64,000 bases of DNA from JBLIKP01 sp047635375 (GTDB lineage: Bacteria > Bacteroidota > Bacteroidia > Sphingobacteriales > Sphingobacteriaceae). How positions within the stretch are numbered: the first letter of the stretch is position 1; every line of letters starts with the position of its first letter. The stretch is taken from positions 21,639-85,638 of the forward strand of contig JBLIKP010000001.1 of the NCBI GenBank assembly GCA_047635375.1, read 5' to 3'. The position numbers were made by a program, and so were the translations under genes. This document shows, one piece after another, positions 50,990-59,500 of the stretch. The notes under the pieces were generated by a model. The model ran no database searches, was not told the DNA's origin, and saw only the letters and a program-made list of their open reading frames with translations.

Positions 50990-52804
50990 TTGATTCTTAA
51001 AAACACATACTTGTTTATTAGTCGATACAGTTTAAAAATATCGACCCTCACATTATTTTTTGTGATACTTGGGAATGGAAGAGGGTTTTCACAGGAATTT
51101 TATCCCACCTCGGTGGACTATGAGGTGAGTTTAGAAGTGAAAAGAAATAATCAAAATTTAGAGGTTCATCTTTTTATTGAAAATAAGGGCGATCCAGTTT
51201 TATTAGCTGGGGCCAATTTTAGAGTTTCTATAGAAAATTATAGCAGGGAAAGTAAAACTCCGGTCTTGTTAAATCAGTTTACCTTGATTGATTCCCTAAC
51301 TGGTCCATGGGATTCAAAGTCAAACCCAGATTTTGATCCTTTAACAGCTGGGTTTAAAGAGGAAACTGGTGTTTTTTCTATTAATATTAATTCGGCGGAA
51401 ACGTTATCCCCCATTTATTTATTTGAGAATATATCAGGAAAGCCTATTCCTGCTGAATTTGGTTCTTTTGGATATCCTATTCCAAACACAAAAACGCGAA
51501 TAGCCGCATTTACGTTGCCTGTAAGCCAAAGTGGTGGAGCAATAAATTTAAACTGGTTTAATTACAACCTTATCGCCGGTCCTGAATACTATGAAATCTC
51601 TGATTTTGGAAACTTCATCAATCAATCATTTCCACTTGAGAAGGTTAAAATATCCTTGGATCAGGAACGACCAATCTGCGGAGATGAATCGTTTACCGCG
51701 TTGAGTAATATTGCAGTAGACAATCACTGGTATTTCAAAAATAATAGCGGAGATACTTTGCCACTTATTAATAATTCTGGAGATCACACTATTATAGTAA
51801 ATGGATTAGAGGTTGGAGATTCTTTGATTTTACTTAATAAAAATGGATTTATAAGTCAAAGCGATACGCTGGTTGAGGTTTTCTCATCACCAAAAGGGAT
51901 TGAAGTTTTTGGAATAAATCTTCCCGAAAGAGTGGTTACTGGACCTGGAGTCCCCGTTGTTCTAAATGCTGATTTTGCCCCGACTAATTTTTCAGGAACT
52001 GAATTTTCTTGGTCGCCTCCAGATGGGCTAAACCGCACTGATGGTGAAGCTGTTATTGCAAATCCTAAGCAATCAACTCAGTATACCGTGGTAGCGACAA
52101 ACGAATTCTGCGAAATTAGTGCTACAGTAAATGTGGTCGTTCAACAATATGTCTCCGTCCGCCCAAAAGTGTTTCTCCAAGGAGCTTACAATACTCAGAC
52201 CGGAGAAATGAAAATACAGAGAGAGACCCTTCTTAGGACTCAGTTTAATTCTATCACAGGCGCGGCCGACCAAATAATGAATTCTGGTGAAGTCCCCAAT
52301 AATGCCGTTGAAATTTTATGGATTACACTTTATAAAGACCCAAATGAACCCCCATTATCCATTGTTCCAGCCTGGCTCCTTGCTGATGGAACGGTTTTAG
52401 ATTTTGAAACAGGCACAAAGGATTTTGTAGAATTATATACTGATGAAATCTTTCAGGGGGATGAATTATATGTAGAGGTGAAAACCCAAAATCATCTTGG
52501 GGCTTTTTATTTTCGTAAAGTAAGTTTAACAAAAAGGCCCACACGCTTAGATTATACCTTTCCAAACTATGTGATTGAAAATGCCACCATTTCTAATGGT
52601 GGGCGTACTCAATTAATAGCAGGAGATTTAAATGATGACGGAAAAATTGATTCACAAGACGCACAATTACTCAATAGCGATTTGGGAAGTTTAAATATAT
52701 ATTCAAAGTCGGATATAAATTTGGACGGAAAAATAGACACTCAAGACCAAAATTTAATTAATATGAACATTACTAAATCTTATAAAAAACCGATCCCTGA
52801 TTAA
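50990..52804 (+). CDS. Array-free modular secreted protein: cohesin-like, Ig-like and dockerin-like domains
   Basis: A 604-residue protein with the same plan as the two giants but without the tandem modules. It starts at TTG 50990, and the signal peptide runs to about residue 35 (ILGNGRGFSQ). The cohesin-like domain is ~40-210 (LLAGANFRVSIENYS, TRIAAFTLPVSQSGGAINL); an Ig-like domain is ~225-305; a PKD-like domain is ~310-385; the conserved region from ~388 begins VRPKVFLQGAYNTQTGEM. The dockerin-like pair is textbook: DLNDDGKIDSQD and DINLDGKIDTQD. It ends KKPIPD. No T9SS type A domain is present. It lies 38 bases after the small T9SS protein and is probably in the same operon. Confidence 0.83.
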   Translation: MILKNTYLFISRYSLKISTLTLFFVILGNGRGFSQEFYPTSVDYEVSLEVKRNNQNLEVHLFIENKGDPVLLAGANFRVSIENYSRESKTPVLLNQFTLIDSLTGPWDSKSNPDFDPLTAGFKEETGVFSININSAETLSPIYLFENISGKPIPAEFGSFGYPIPNTKTRIAAFTLPVSQSGGAINLNWFNYNLIAGPEYYEISDFGNFINQSFPLEKVKISLDQERPICGDESFTALSNIAVDNHWYFKNNSGDTLPLINNSGDHTIIVNGLEVGDSLILLNKNGFISQSDTLVEVFSSPKGIEVFGINLPERVVTGPGVPVVLNADFAPTNFSGTEFSWSPPDGLNRTDGEAVIANPKQSTQYTVVATNEFCEISATVNVVVQQYVSVRPKVFLQGAYNTQTGEMKIQRETLLRTQFNSITGAADQIMNSGEVPNNAVEILWITLYKDPNEPPLSIVPAWLLADGTVLDFETGTKDFVELYTDEIFQGDELYVEVKTQNHLGAFYFRKVSLTKRPTRLDYTFPNYVIENATISNGGRTQLIAGDLNDDGKIDSQDAQLLNSDLGSLNIYSKSDINLDGKIDTQDQNLINMNITKSYKKPIPD

Positions 52805-52944
52805 TTCTCAATAAAAAAGACGAAATCAAATTAGTCAAATATTATTATTAAATAACATAAAATCAATGAAATAGCATAAAATAAACTATACATTAGATTT
52901 TTTATTGAAAACGAAAATGAATCATTTACCCAAATTTATTTAAC

Positions 52945-55900
52945 ATGAAAAAAGTAACTTTTTGCGGGATAGTCATTTGTTTAATGACTTTCCTACTCCT
53001 TGGGAATTATACTAATTCCCAAGCCCAGGTCGTTCCTGACTCTATCCCGATTTTAGAAGAGGAAACCCCATTTAGCGACCCTATAAATGATGGAATTGAA
53101 AGTGCCGACTCTACCCTGGAGGCCCAAGTGGATAGTACTTTGGAAGTTTTAGAAGACTTACCAGATACCACCACTTTATTTGATGCTGTGACTACTGCAG
53201 ATTCAATGATTTCAGAAATCCAGAATGATACTTCTATAGCGGGGGAATTGACTACTCTTGATAGTATGGTTCAGGATGGAGTTGATAGTGCTGTCGCTAA
53301 TTTGGACGTATTACCTGATACGACAGATATATTGGAAATAGTAGAAAATCTAGATTCAGCATTGACGGAAGCCTTGTCGGATACTACCGTTCAAGCAATG
53401 GTCAATGAAGGAATGGACTCGATATCTGCTGAAATTAATCGTCGAGTAACTGACGCTCAAAATTCTCGTGATTCATTAGAAACTTTGGCTGGAGAAATCC
53501 AACAAAGAGTTATGGATTCTGTGGAAATGGTTCAAGGATTCGTTCCAGACACCGCTGAAATAGCGCAACAAATCAGTGATATCCAAGATACGTTAACCTT
53601 AATTCGTGAAGACTTAGATTTATTAAACGGCCAAACTAGCGATACTGCTATGGCCAGAATTACTGACCTTAGAAATGACATTGATGAGTTAATTCAAAAC
53701 CTTCCTACTGTAAATGATATTCTTAAAGAATATCTTGAAGAAACTTTAGATTATTATATTTCTGTAAATGCAACTGAAAACGGGAATGGTACTGCTAGTT
53801 TAGAGTATGTTATTGTAAACAATGGACGTTCATTTAATCTTGCAGATTTATTCGTAAGAACGGCCGTCGGTGGTTATTCGGATTTTTCAGAAACTCCGTT
53901 TGATTTTGCAAATATTGCTTTTGATCCTTTAGTGCCAACTTTGGGTTTTGATACGCTTACTAACACAAACCCATTTTTTGAAACTTTTCAAATTTTGGGA
54001 TCAAGTGTTACTGGAGAAATTTCATTAACACTTTACGGAAATAATAAAAGACCTAAAGAAATTTACGAAACTGCTGATGTCACCAATGGTGGACTTGGTA
54101 GCGCTGATGTTTCAGGTTATCCTGTAAATTTTGGTGATTCTTTAGTTATAGCCTCTGTGATTGTTCCAATTACAAAATCAGGTGGGTCTGTTGAATTACA
54201 GCAAACACCAAATTCAGGTATTTCAATCTCACTTCCACTTTATTACGCTAGAAATTTTAATGAGGATGAAGTTGTTCATAACAACCTTACCCTGCCAGAT
54301 GTGACAATTGTTTCTTCTGACGCTGACAATAAAATTTGTGTTGATGAAGAAGTAATTTTTGAATCCAACATAAGCGCTGGAAACCAATGGCAATTATCAC
54401 CAGAAGGTGGTGTCTTCGCAGATGTCCCTGGTGAAACTGGAAAAACTTTTACTACAACAGCTCTTGTGGATGGTGATATTATTCGAGTTTTAAATGCTAA
54501 TCATAATACCAACGTTAGTGATTCAAATTTCGTTGAGTTTACTTCCAATGAAGTAACAACCAATATCCAACTAATTACTGCGGTAATTGATGATTTATTA
54601 GAGTATTGTGCTGATAATGTGGAATATACCGCTGCAGTTGAATTAGGTGATACGTATGCTTGGACAATTGGTTCTGGTGCCCCTGGTACAGACTTCAATA
54701 TTTTGAGCCCAGCCGACAGTAGTGTGTTTATTGTTGAATGGTTGAATGATGAAACTTACCCAATTAATTTAACGGTTTCATTAGAAGGAAGCACGTGTGT
54801 TCCAGTTATTGCATTGGCTCAAAACCAAATCATATATGCGCCAGTTACTGCCACAATAAACCAAATTGATTCTTTATGTGTTGGAGGAACTGAAGCATTA
54901 TCGGCGACGGTTGCCAATGGTGGAGTTTATTCCTGGACAATTGGTGGAGTTCTAGATCAAGATTATTCTATCCTAGGCGGTGGTGTTGACCAACCAACAT
55001 TAGAACTTCTGTGGTCAACTGCTGGTGTACAAAGTGTAAACCTAACTGTAAATCATATTCAAACATCTGCACTTTCTTGTGACGCTGCAATAGCTGCGCC
55101 AGAAAGCCAAGTTGTTTTAGAGGACGCTACTGTAACAATTGACCCAACTACTGACCTTTGTGTAGATGGCGTAAGTGAATACTCTGCTGCCGTTACTAAC
55201 GGCTCAAGTTTTACTTGGTTAGTTACAGGAACTGAAGGAGCAGACTATAATTTTGCTGACGGTACTACTATTGCAAGTGATACATTGAGATTAGAATGGT
55301 TAGCTGCAGGAACTCAAGCCGTGGACTTAACCATTGGTCATGCAAAAGCATTTGACGGTTGTAATGATGTTGTGGCTTCACAAGGGTCTCAATTAATCAA
55401 CCCAGACGCTACTGTTGCAATTAACACCATTGACGATTTATGTGAATCAGGGCAAGTAGGTTATATTGCTACTGCTACCAATGAAGCTGCTTATGCATGG
55501 TCAGTAGGTGGGGAATTAGGAGCTGACTACACTTTAGTTGGTGACACTTCAACCCAAACCTTAAATGTAACTTGGTTATCAGAAGGAAATTATCCAATTA
55601 ATTTAACCGTAACAAGTGAATTTACAGGAGCAGGTTGTGATGCCGTTAGTGCAGAACAAGCATCACAAGATGTTTATCCATCTGCTACAGCAGTGATAAA
55701 TGCTTTAGATGTAATTTGCCAAACTGGGGAAGTAATGTATAGTGCAACTGTTGAAAATGTGGGTGCATATTCTTGGTTAATTGAGGGTGCAGATGGTGTT
55801 GATTATACCAATACTACCGGAAGTCTTGATCAATCAGCATTGGCGTTAACCTGGATAAATTCAGGAGACTTTACCGTTGATTTAAATGTTGCCAATGCCG

Positions 55901-57528
55901 TAACAGGTGCAGGTTGTGATGCAGTTGATGCAGATCAACTTACTCAGAATGTTAACCAAACTTTAACAGCTGTAATAAATGCTACAAGTTTAATTTGTGA
56001 GACTGGTGAAGCGACCTACAATGCCGTTGTAAATGGCGATAGTGTTGGAGCTTATGCCTGGACTTTTGATGGAGTTCTAGAAACTGATTATAACTTCCTT
56101 AACGGAACTTCAGCAATAAGTAATTCCCCCAACATTCAGTGGTTAACTCCAACTGCGAAAAATGTGAGCTTGGTAGTTGAAAATACTAACTCGAATGATG
56201 GTTGTGCTAATGGTATTGGTTCACCAGTAACTCAGGAAATCGCAGAGGCGGTCTCAGGAGATATTGTTGTTTCAGACCCAGAAATTTGTGCAGGTTCACG
56301 AGTGACATATTCAGCTTTACAAACCAATGGTGATGATTATACTTGGTCTTTTGATGGAATTTTGGATACTGATTATTCAATCGCTTCAGGTGATGTTTTT
56401 TCAGAAACCATTAACATTACATGGTTAACAAAAGGAACGAAAAATGCTAATTTGAATCTTACTCATGACAATGAGGGATCTTCAGGTTGTGTTGCCGTTG
56501 ATTTATTGCCAAAATCAATTATTTCCGATTCAGTTTTACTTACACTTTCTACCTCAAATCCTAGAGCAATTCTAGGGGAAAGTACTGAGGTTACGGTTAC
56601 GGCAAGTGATTTAACCAACGGGGGTTTTACCTATGCTTGGTATAGTGATGAATTTTATTTAGAAATTGATAACGACACAGTGGCTGTAGTGAATGTGTCT
56701 CCAATTAGAGACGAAACAGTTTACACAGTAGATGTAACTAATGACCTTGGTTGTATTTCAGTTGCTAGACAATCAATAGGAGTTGATTACTGGGTTAAAG
56801 TTGACGCAACCGTATTATTAGAAGGTCCATCTGTTGAAGGTGCTATGGAGGGTAATATTTATGATCTTTTAGTAGAGACCTATGGTGTAGATGAAGGGTC
56901 TAGCCTTCCAAGCTTAGATGTTTTTGGAAACCAACCAAATTTCCAGCGTATGACATCTGGAACAGTTCCTGCAAATGCAGTGGATGTTGTAGTTGTTTCT
57001 ATTCGTAATGAGTCTGATATTGAAGTGAAAAGTGATACTTCACAATCTGCTTCAAGCGGAAGACAACTTGCTTGGCTACTTACAGATGGTTCATTGGTGA
57101 ACTTCTCAAATGGAACGGGTGATGTTCGGTTGTTTAATCAATCATTGCGTCGCGGGGGTAACTTCAACGTAGTTGTCCGTCATAGAAACCACTTAACCAT
57201 TATGTCAAATGAGTCGCCATTAAGCACGACGTCGTTAAATATTGACATGACGTCGATTTCAAACCTATTTAATACGAAAAGATCTTTAGTGAATTTTAAC
57301 GGTATTTATGCAATGCCAGCTGGAGATATGGACTTCTCTCAATCTGTAAACATCATTGACCGTAATGCGGTGAAGCGTGATGCAAATAATTTTGAGTCAG
57401 GTTACGTAAACGATAGAGGAGAATCTACCGACATCAATTTAGATGGACAAGTAACTTCTGCAGACGTTACAATCATTGATAAAAACAACGCAATTGGTTA
57501 CTTCTCTGAGGTTCCAGATGCTAACTAA
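52945..57528 (+). CDS. Giant modular secreted protein with stalk, cohesin-like domain, seven tandem modules and dockerin-like C-terminus
   Basis: A 1527-residue protein. In order: signal peptide (to ~27, NSQAQ); a long Asp/Ser/Thr-rich helical region (~40-265, repeated LPDTT and DSxxxE phrases); a cohesin-like domain (~268-450, ending near IPITKSGGSVEL); an Ig-like domain with NKICVDEEVIFESNISAGNQW (~451-538); seven modules (539-1193); a PKD-like domain; a conserved region with RQLAWLLTDGSLVNF and VVVRHRNHLTIMS; and a dockerin-like pair from 1459 (DMDFSQSVNIID, then DINLDGQVTSAD). It ends SEVPDAN. It is paralogous to the 1572-residue protein. The T9SS-tagged gene at 57553 follows after 24 bases. 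Confidence 0.85.
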   Translation: MKKVTFCGIVICLMTFLLLGNYTNSQAQVVPDSIPILEEETPFSDPINDGIESADSTLEAQVDSTLEVLEDLPDTTTLFDAVTTADSMISEIQNDTSIAGELTTLDSMVQDGVDSAVANLDVLPDTTDILEIVENLDSALTEALSDTTVQAMVNEGMDSISAEINRRVTDAQNSRDSLETLAGEIQQRVMDSVEMVQGFVPDTAEIAQQISDIQDTLTLIREDLDLLNGQTSDTAMARITDLRNDIDELIQNLPTVNDILKEYLEETLDYYISVNATENGNGTASLEYVIVNNGRSFNLADLFVRTAVGGYSDFSETPFDFANIAFDPLVPTLGFDTLTNTNPFFETFQILGSSVTGEISLTLYGNNKRPKEIYETADVTNGGLGSADVSGYPVNFGDSLVIASVIVPITKSGGSVELQQTPNSGISISLPLYYARNFNEDEVVHNNLTLPDVTIVSSDADNKICVDEEVIFESNISAGNQWQLSPEGGVFADVPGETGKTFTTTALVDGDIIRVLNANHNTNVSDSNFVEFTSNEVTTNIQLITAVIDDLLEYCADNVEYTAAVELGDTYAWTIGSGAPGTDFNILSPADSSVFIVEWLNDETYPINLTVSLEGSTCVPVIALAQNQIIYAPVTATINQIDSLCVGGTEALSATVANGGVYSWTIGGVLDQDYSILGGGVDQPTLELLWSTAGVQSVNLTVNHIQTSALSCDAAIAAPESQVVLEDATVTIDPTTDLCVDGVSEYSAAVTNGSSFTWLVTGTEGADYNFADGTTIASDTLRLEWLAAGTQAVDLTIGHAKAFDGCNDVVASQGSQLINPDATVAINTIDDLCESGQVGYIATATNEAAYAWSVGGELGADYTLVGDTSTQTLNVTWLSEGNYPINLTVTSEFTGAGCDAVSAEQASQDVYPSATAVINALDVICQTGEVMYSATVENVGAYSWLIEGADGVDYTNTTGSLDQSALALTWINSGDFTVDLNVANAVTGAGCDAVDADQLTQNVNQTLTAVINATSLICETGEATYNAVVNGDSVGAYAWTFDGVLETDYNFLNGTSAISNSPNIQWLTPTAKNVSLVVENTNSNDGCANGIGSPVTQEIAEAVSGDIVVSDPEICAGSRVTYSALQTNGDDYTWSFDGILDTDYSIASGDVFSETINITWLTKGTKNANLNLTHDNEGSSGCVAVDLLPKSIISDSVLLTLSTSNPRAILGESTEVTVTASDLTNGGFTYAWYSDEFYLEIDNDTVAVVNVSPIRDETVYTVDVTNDLGCISVARQSIGVDYWVKVDATVLLEGPSVEGAMEGNIYDLLVETYGVDEGSSLPSLDVFGNQPNFQRMTSGTVPANAVDVVVVSIRNESDIEVKSDTSQSASSGRQLAWLLTDGSLVNFSNGTGDVRLFNQSLRRGGNFNVVVRHRNHLTIMSNESPLSTTSLNIDMTSISNLFNTKRSLVNFNGIYAMPAGDMDFSQSVNIIDRNAVKRDANNFESGYVNDRGESTDINLDGQVTSADVTIIDKNNAIGYFSEVPDAN
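54559..56526 (+). repeat. Seven tandem coding modules of about 93 codons
   Basis: Seven protein repeats of the same family as those at 46562-49078, with the phrases ATVxIxxxxxLCxxG, YSAxVxNxxxYxW, LxWLxxG, VxLTV and GCDA. Units are more alike one another and richer in alanine than in the first giant, hinting at later duplication or homogenisation. Confidence 0.85.
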
Positions 57529-57552
57529 TTTTAACGACAAAATCATAAAATT

Positions 57553-58362
57553 ATGAAAACGATATTAAGTCTAGCGCTTACGTTCATGGTTACTTTATCT
57601 TTTGCACAAAAGAATGAGTATACTATTTCAACGACAATCGCACGTACCTTAGAAGAGGTAACGGTTACCTTTTGGATGCAAAAGGATGCCGGCTCCAATC
57701 TTGAGCTTGGTAATGCTAACTTTAGGGTGAAAGTTGCCAATGAGGATTTTATCCTTCCTATTAACATTGCCTCGGTGAGTAAAAATGAAAATGCATTTTC
57801 TCGCTTTGACCGTAATGATGAATATGAAGCCTCAGAGGTAGGGCTAAGCATTGACAAGAAATTAATTTCTTTGAATGTTTACCGTCAACCAACGGAAGTT
57901 TCAAAAGGGAAATCCATTTCCGAAACAAAATCGAGAATTGGAGCAATTGTAATTCCTGTAAACGATCCAAATGCAACAATTAATTTGGAGTGGGTTACTG
58001 GTAATGGCGATGTAAATACTTTCGACTACAATGTAGTGGCAAAGTCTTCGTTGAAATACGAGCCAATCCCTGCGATTGAGCCTGTTCAAATGCCAAATAC
58101 ATTGGCTGGTTTACAAGTTAGCCGTATGTATCCTAACCCTGTAATAAGCACTACTAACCTAATTTTCAATGCTGATAAAAACCAATCTTTGGTACTTTCA
58201 GTGATGGATATGTATGGAAGAACAGTAGTTCAAAAGCAGATCGAAGTAGGACAAGGTTACAACGAAGTGAATTTGGATTTCTCCGACCTTAAGTATGGTT
58301 CTTATTCTGCCATATTAAGCAATGGATTAGAACAGGTTAACTTCAAGTTTGTAAAACAATAG
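57553..58362 (+). CDS. Small cohesin-like protein with T9SS anchor (partner of the 1527-residue protein)
   Basis: A 269-residue protein with signal peptide MKTILSLALTFMVTLSFAQ. The cohesin-like domain (~22-180) has LELGNANFRVKVANE, FSRFDRNDEYEASEVG, RIGAIVIPVNDPNATI and WVTGNGDVNTFD. The T9SS type A domain spans the last ~75 residues (MYPNPVISTTNLIF to NFKFVKQ). It is clearly paralogous to the protein at 50145. Being last in a two-gene unit with the giant, it is well placed to be the giant's anchor, assembly partner or secretion helper (inference). Confidence 0.87.
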   Translation: MKTILSLALTFMVTLSFAQKNEYTISTTIARTLEEVTVTFWMQKDAGSNLELGNANFRVKVANEDFILPINIASVSKNENAFSRFDRNDEYEASEVGLSIDKKLISLNVYRQPTEVSKGKSISETKSRIGAIVIPVNDPNATINLEWVTGNGDVNTFDYNVVAKSSLKYEPIPAIEPVQMPNTLAGLQVSRMYPNPVISTTNLIFNADKNQSLVLSVMDMYGRTVVQKQIEVGQGYNEVNLDFSDLKYGSYSAILSNGLEQVNFKFVKQ

Positions 58363-58382
58363 CTTAAGTTTTAATTTATATT

Positions 58383-58417
58383 AAAAGCCTCAACAGGAAA
58401 GCCTGTTGAGGCTTTTT
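58383..58417 (+). terminator. Terminator ending the surface-protein cluster
   Basis: A 15 bp perfect stem (AAAAGCCTCAACAGG / CCTGTTGAGGCTTTT) with loop AAAG and a short T tail. Confidence 0.9.
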
Positions 58418-58458
58418 CATTTTAAAGCCATTCATTCTACTTTTTTCAATAACACCCC

Positions 58459-58466
58459 TATCTTTG
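58459..58466 (+). promoter_or_regulatory. Candidate -7 box of ansA, leaderless arrangement
   Basis: TATCTTTG fits TAnnTTTG exactly and ends four bases before the ansA ATG, so transcription would start at or next to the first codon. No exact -33 TTTG is seen. Confidence 0.5.
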
Positions 58467-58470
58467 CACT

Positions 58471-59499
58471 ATGTCAACTAAGCCTCATATTTTAATTGTT
58501 TACACCGGTGGTACCATTGGTATGATAAAGGATGAAGTAACTAGAGAGCTTCGCCCGATTAATTTTGAGCATATTCCAACTCATGTAACCGAGTTTAGTC
58601 GGATTGACTGCGATATGACTATCCATAGTTTCGACCCGGTGATGGATAGTAGCAATATGAACCCTGAGATTTGGGGATTACTCGGTGGGCTAATTGAAAG
58701 CAATTACGAAAGATTTGATGGCTTTGTTATCCTTCACGGAAGTGACACCATGGCCTATACAGCAAGTGCATTGAGCTTTATGCTTGAGAACCTCGCCAAG
58801 CCTGTAATTATTACTGGGTCACAATTACCAGTGGGTGAAATCCGCACCGACGCAAAGGAAAACTTAATCACCGCTATCCAAATTGCGGCGCATCATACAA
58901 ATGGAATTCCAACGGTCCCTGAAGTGGCAATCTATTTTGATTACCAACTGATGCGAGGCAATAGGTCTAAAAAGTTTAACACGGTAAAATTTGAGGCTTT
59001 TAGAAGCACTGATTATCATGTCCTCGCCGAGGCAGGAGTTCACCTTAAATTTTACCCTAACTATATTGAGCCCGCGCGTACTGGTAAATTTAGAGTGCAA
59101 AAAGAATTAGATTCGGCAGTTGGAGCGTTAAAAGTTTTCCCAGGGATGTCAAAGGAATTCACCCTTCCAATTTTAGAAAACACATCAATCAAGGCATTAA
59201 TCATTGAAGGTTTTGGTGCTGGAAATGCAACCACAGCGCAATGGTTTGTTGAGGGACTTGAAAATGCTGCTGCTCGTGGGCTTATTATCGTAATTATCAC
59301 CCAATGTCAGGGGGGAGCTGTGGAATTAGGCCGTTATGAAACCAGTGGAATGTTTAAACGCATTGGCTGTGTGAGTGGTGGCGATATGACTTACGAGGCT
59401 GCTTTGACAAAACTTATGTACCTCATGGCAAAACATGATGACCTGGAGTACGTTAAGAAGATGATCGAAATCCCAATTAGTGGGGAAGTCACCGTATAA
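58471..59499 (+). CDS. ansA: Type I L-asparaginase
   Basis: A 342-residue enzyme hydrolysing asparagine to aspartate and ammonia. The nucleophile threonine is in VYTGGTIGMI near residue 13; the second active-site block is LHGSDTMAYTASALSF with Thr-Asp. SQLPVGEIRTDAKENL is also typical. There is no signal peptide, so it is the cytoplasmic AnsA type. The gene follows a terminator and has a -7 box almost touching the start codon. The exported-protein gene begins one base after its stop. Confidence 0.94.
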   Translation: MSTKPHILIVYTGGTIGMIKDEVTRELRPINFEHIPTHVTEFSRIDCDMTIHSFDPVMDSSNMNPEIWGLLGGLIESNYERFDGFVILHGSDTMAYTASALSFMLENLAKPVIITGSQLPVGEIRTDAKENLITAIQIAAHHTNGIPTVPEVAIYFDYQLMRGNRSKKFNTVKFEAFRSTDYHVLAEAGVHLKFYPNYIEPARTGKFRVQKELDSAVGALKVFPGMSKEFTLPILENTSIKALIIEGFGAGNATTAQWFVEGLENAAARGLIIVIITQCQGGAVELGRYETSGMFKRIGCVSGGDMTYEAALTKLMYLMAKHDDLEYVKKMIEIPISGEVTV

Positions 59500-59500
59500 A

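Noticed and set aside
44311..58362. Interpretation of the cluster as a classical cellulosome
   Set aside because: No glycoside hydrolase, carbohydrate esterase or carbohydrate-binding module is seen in any of the six proteins.
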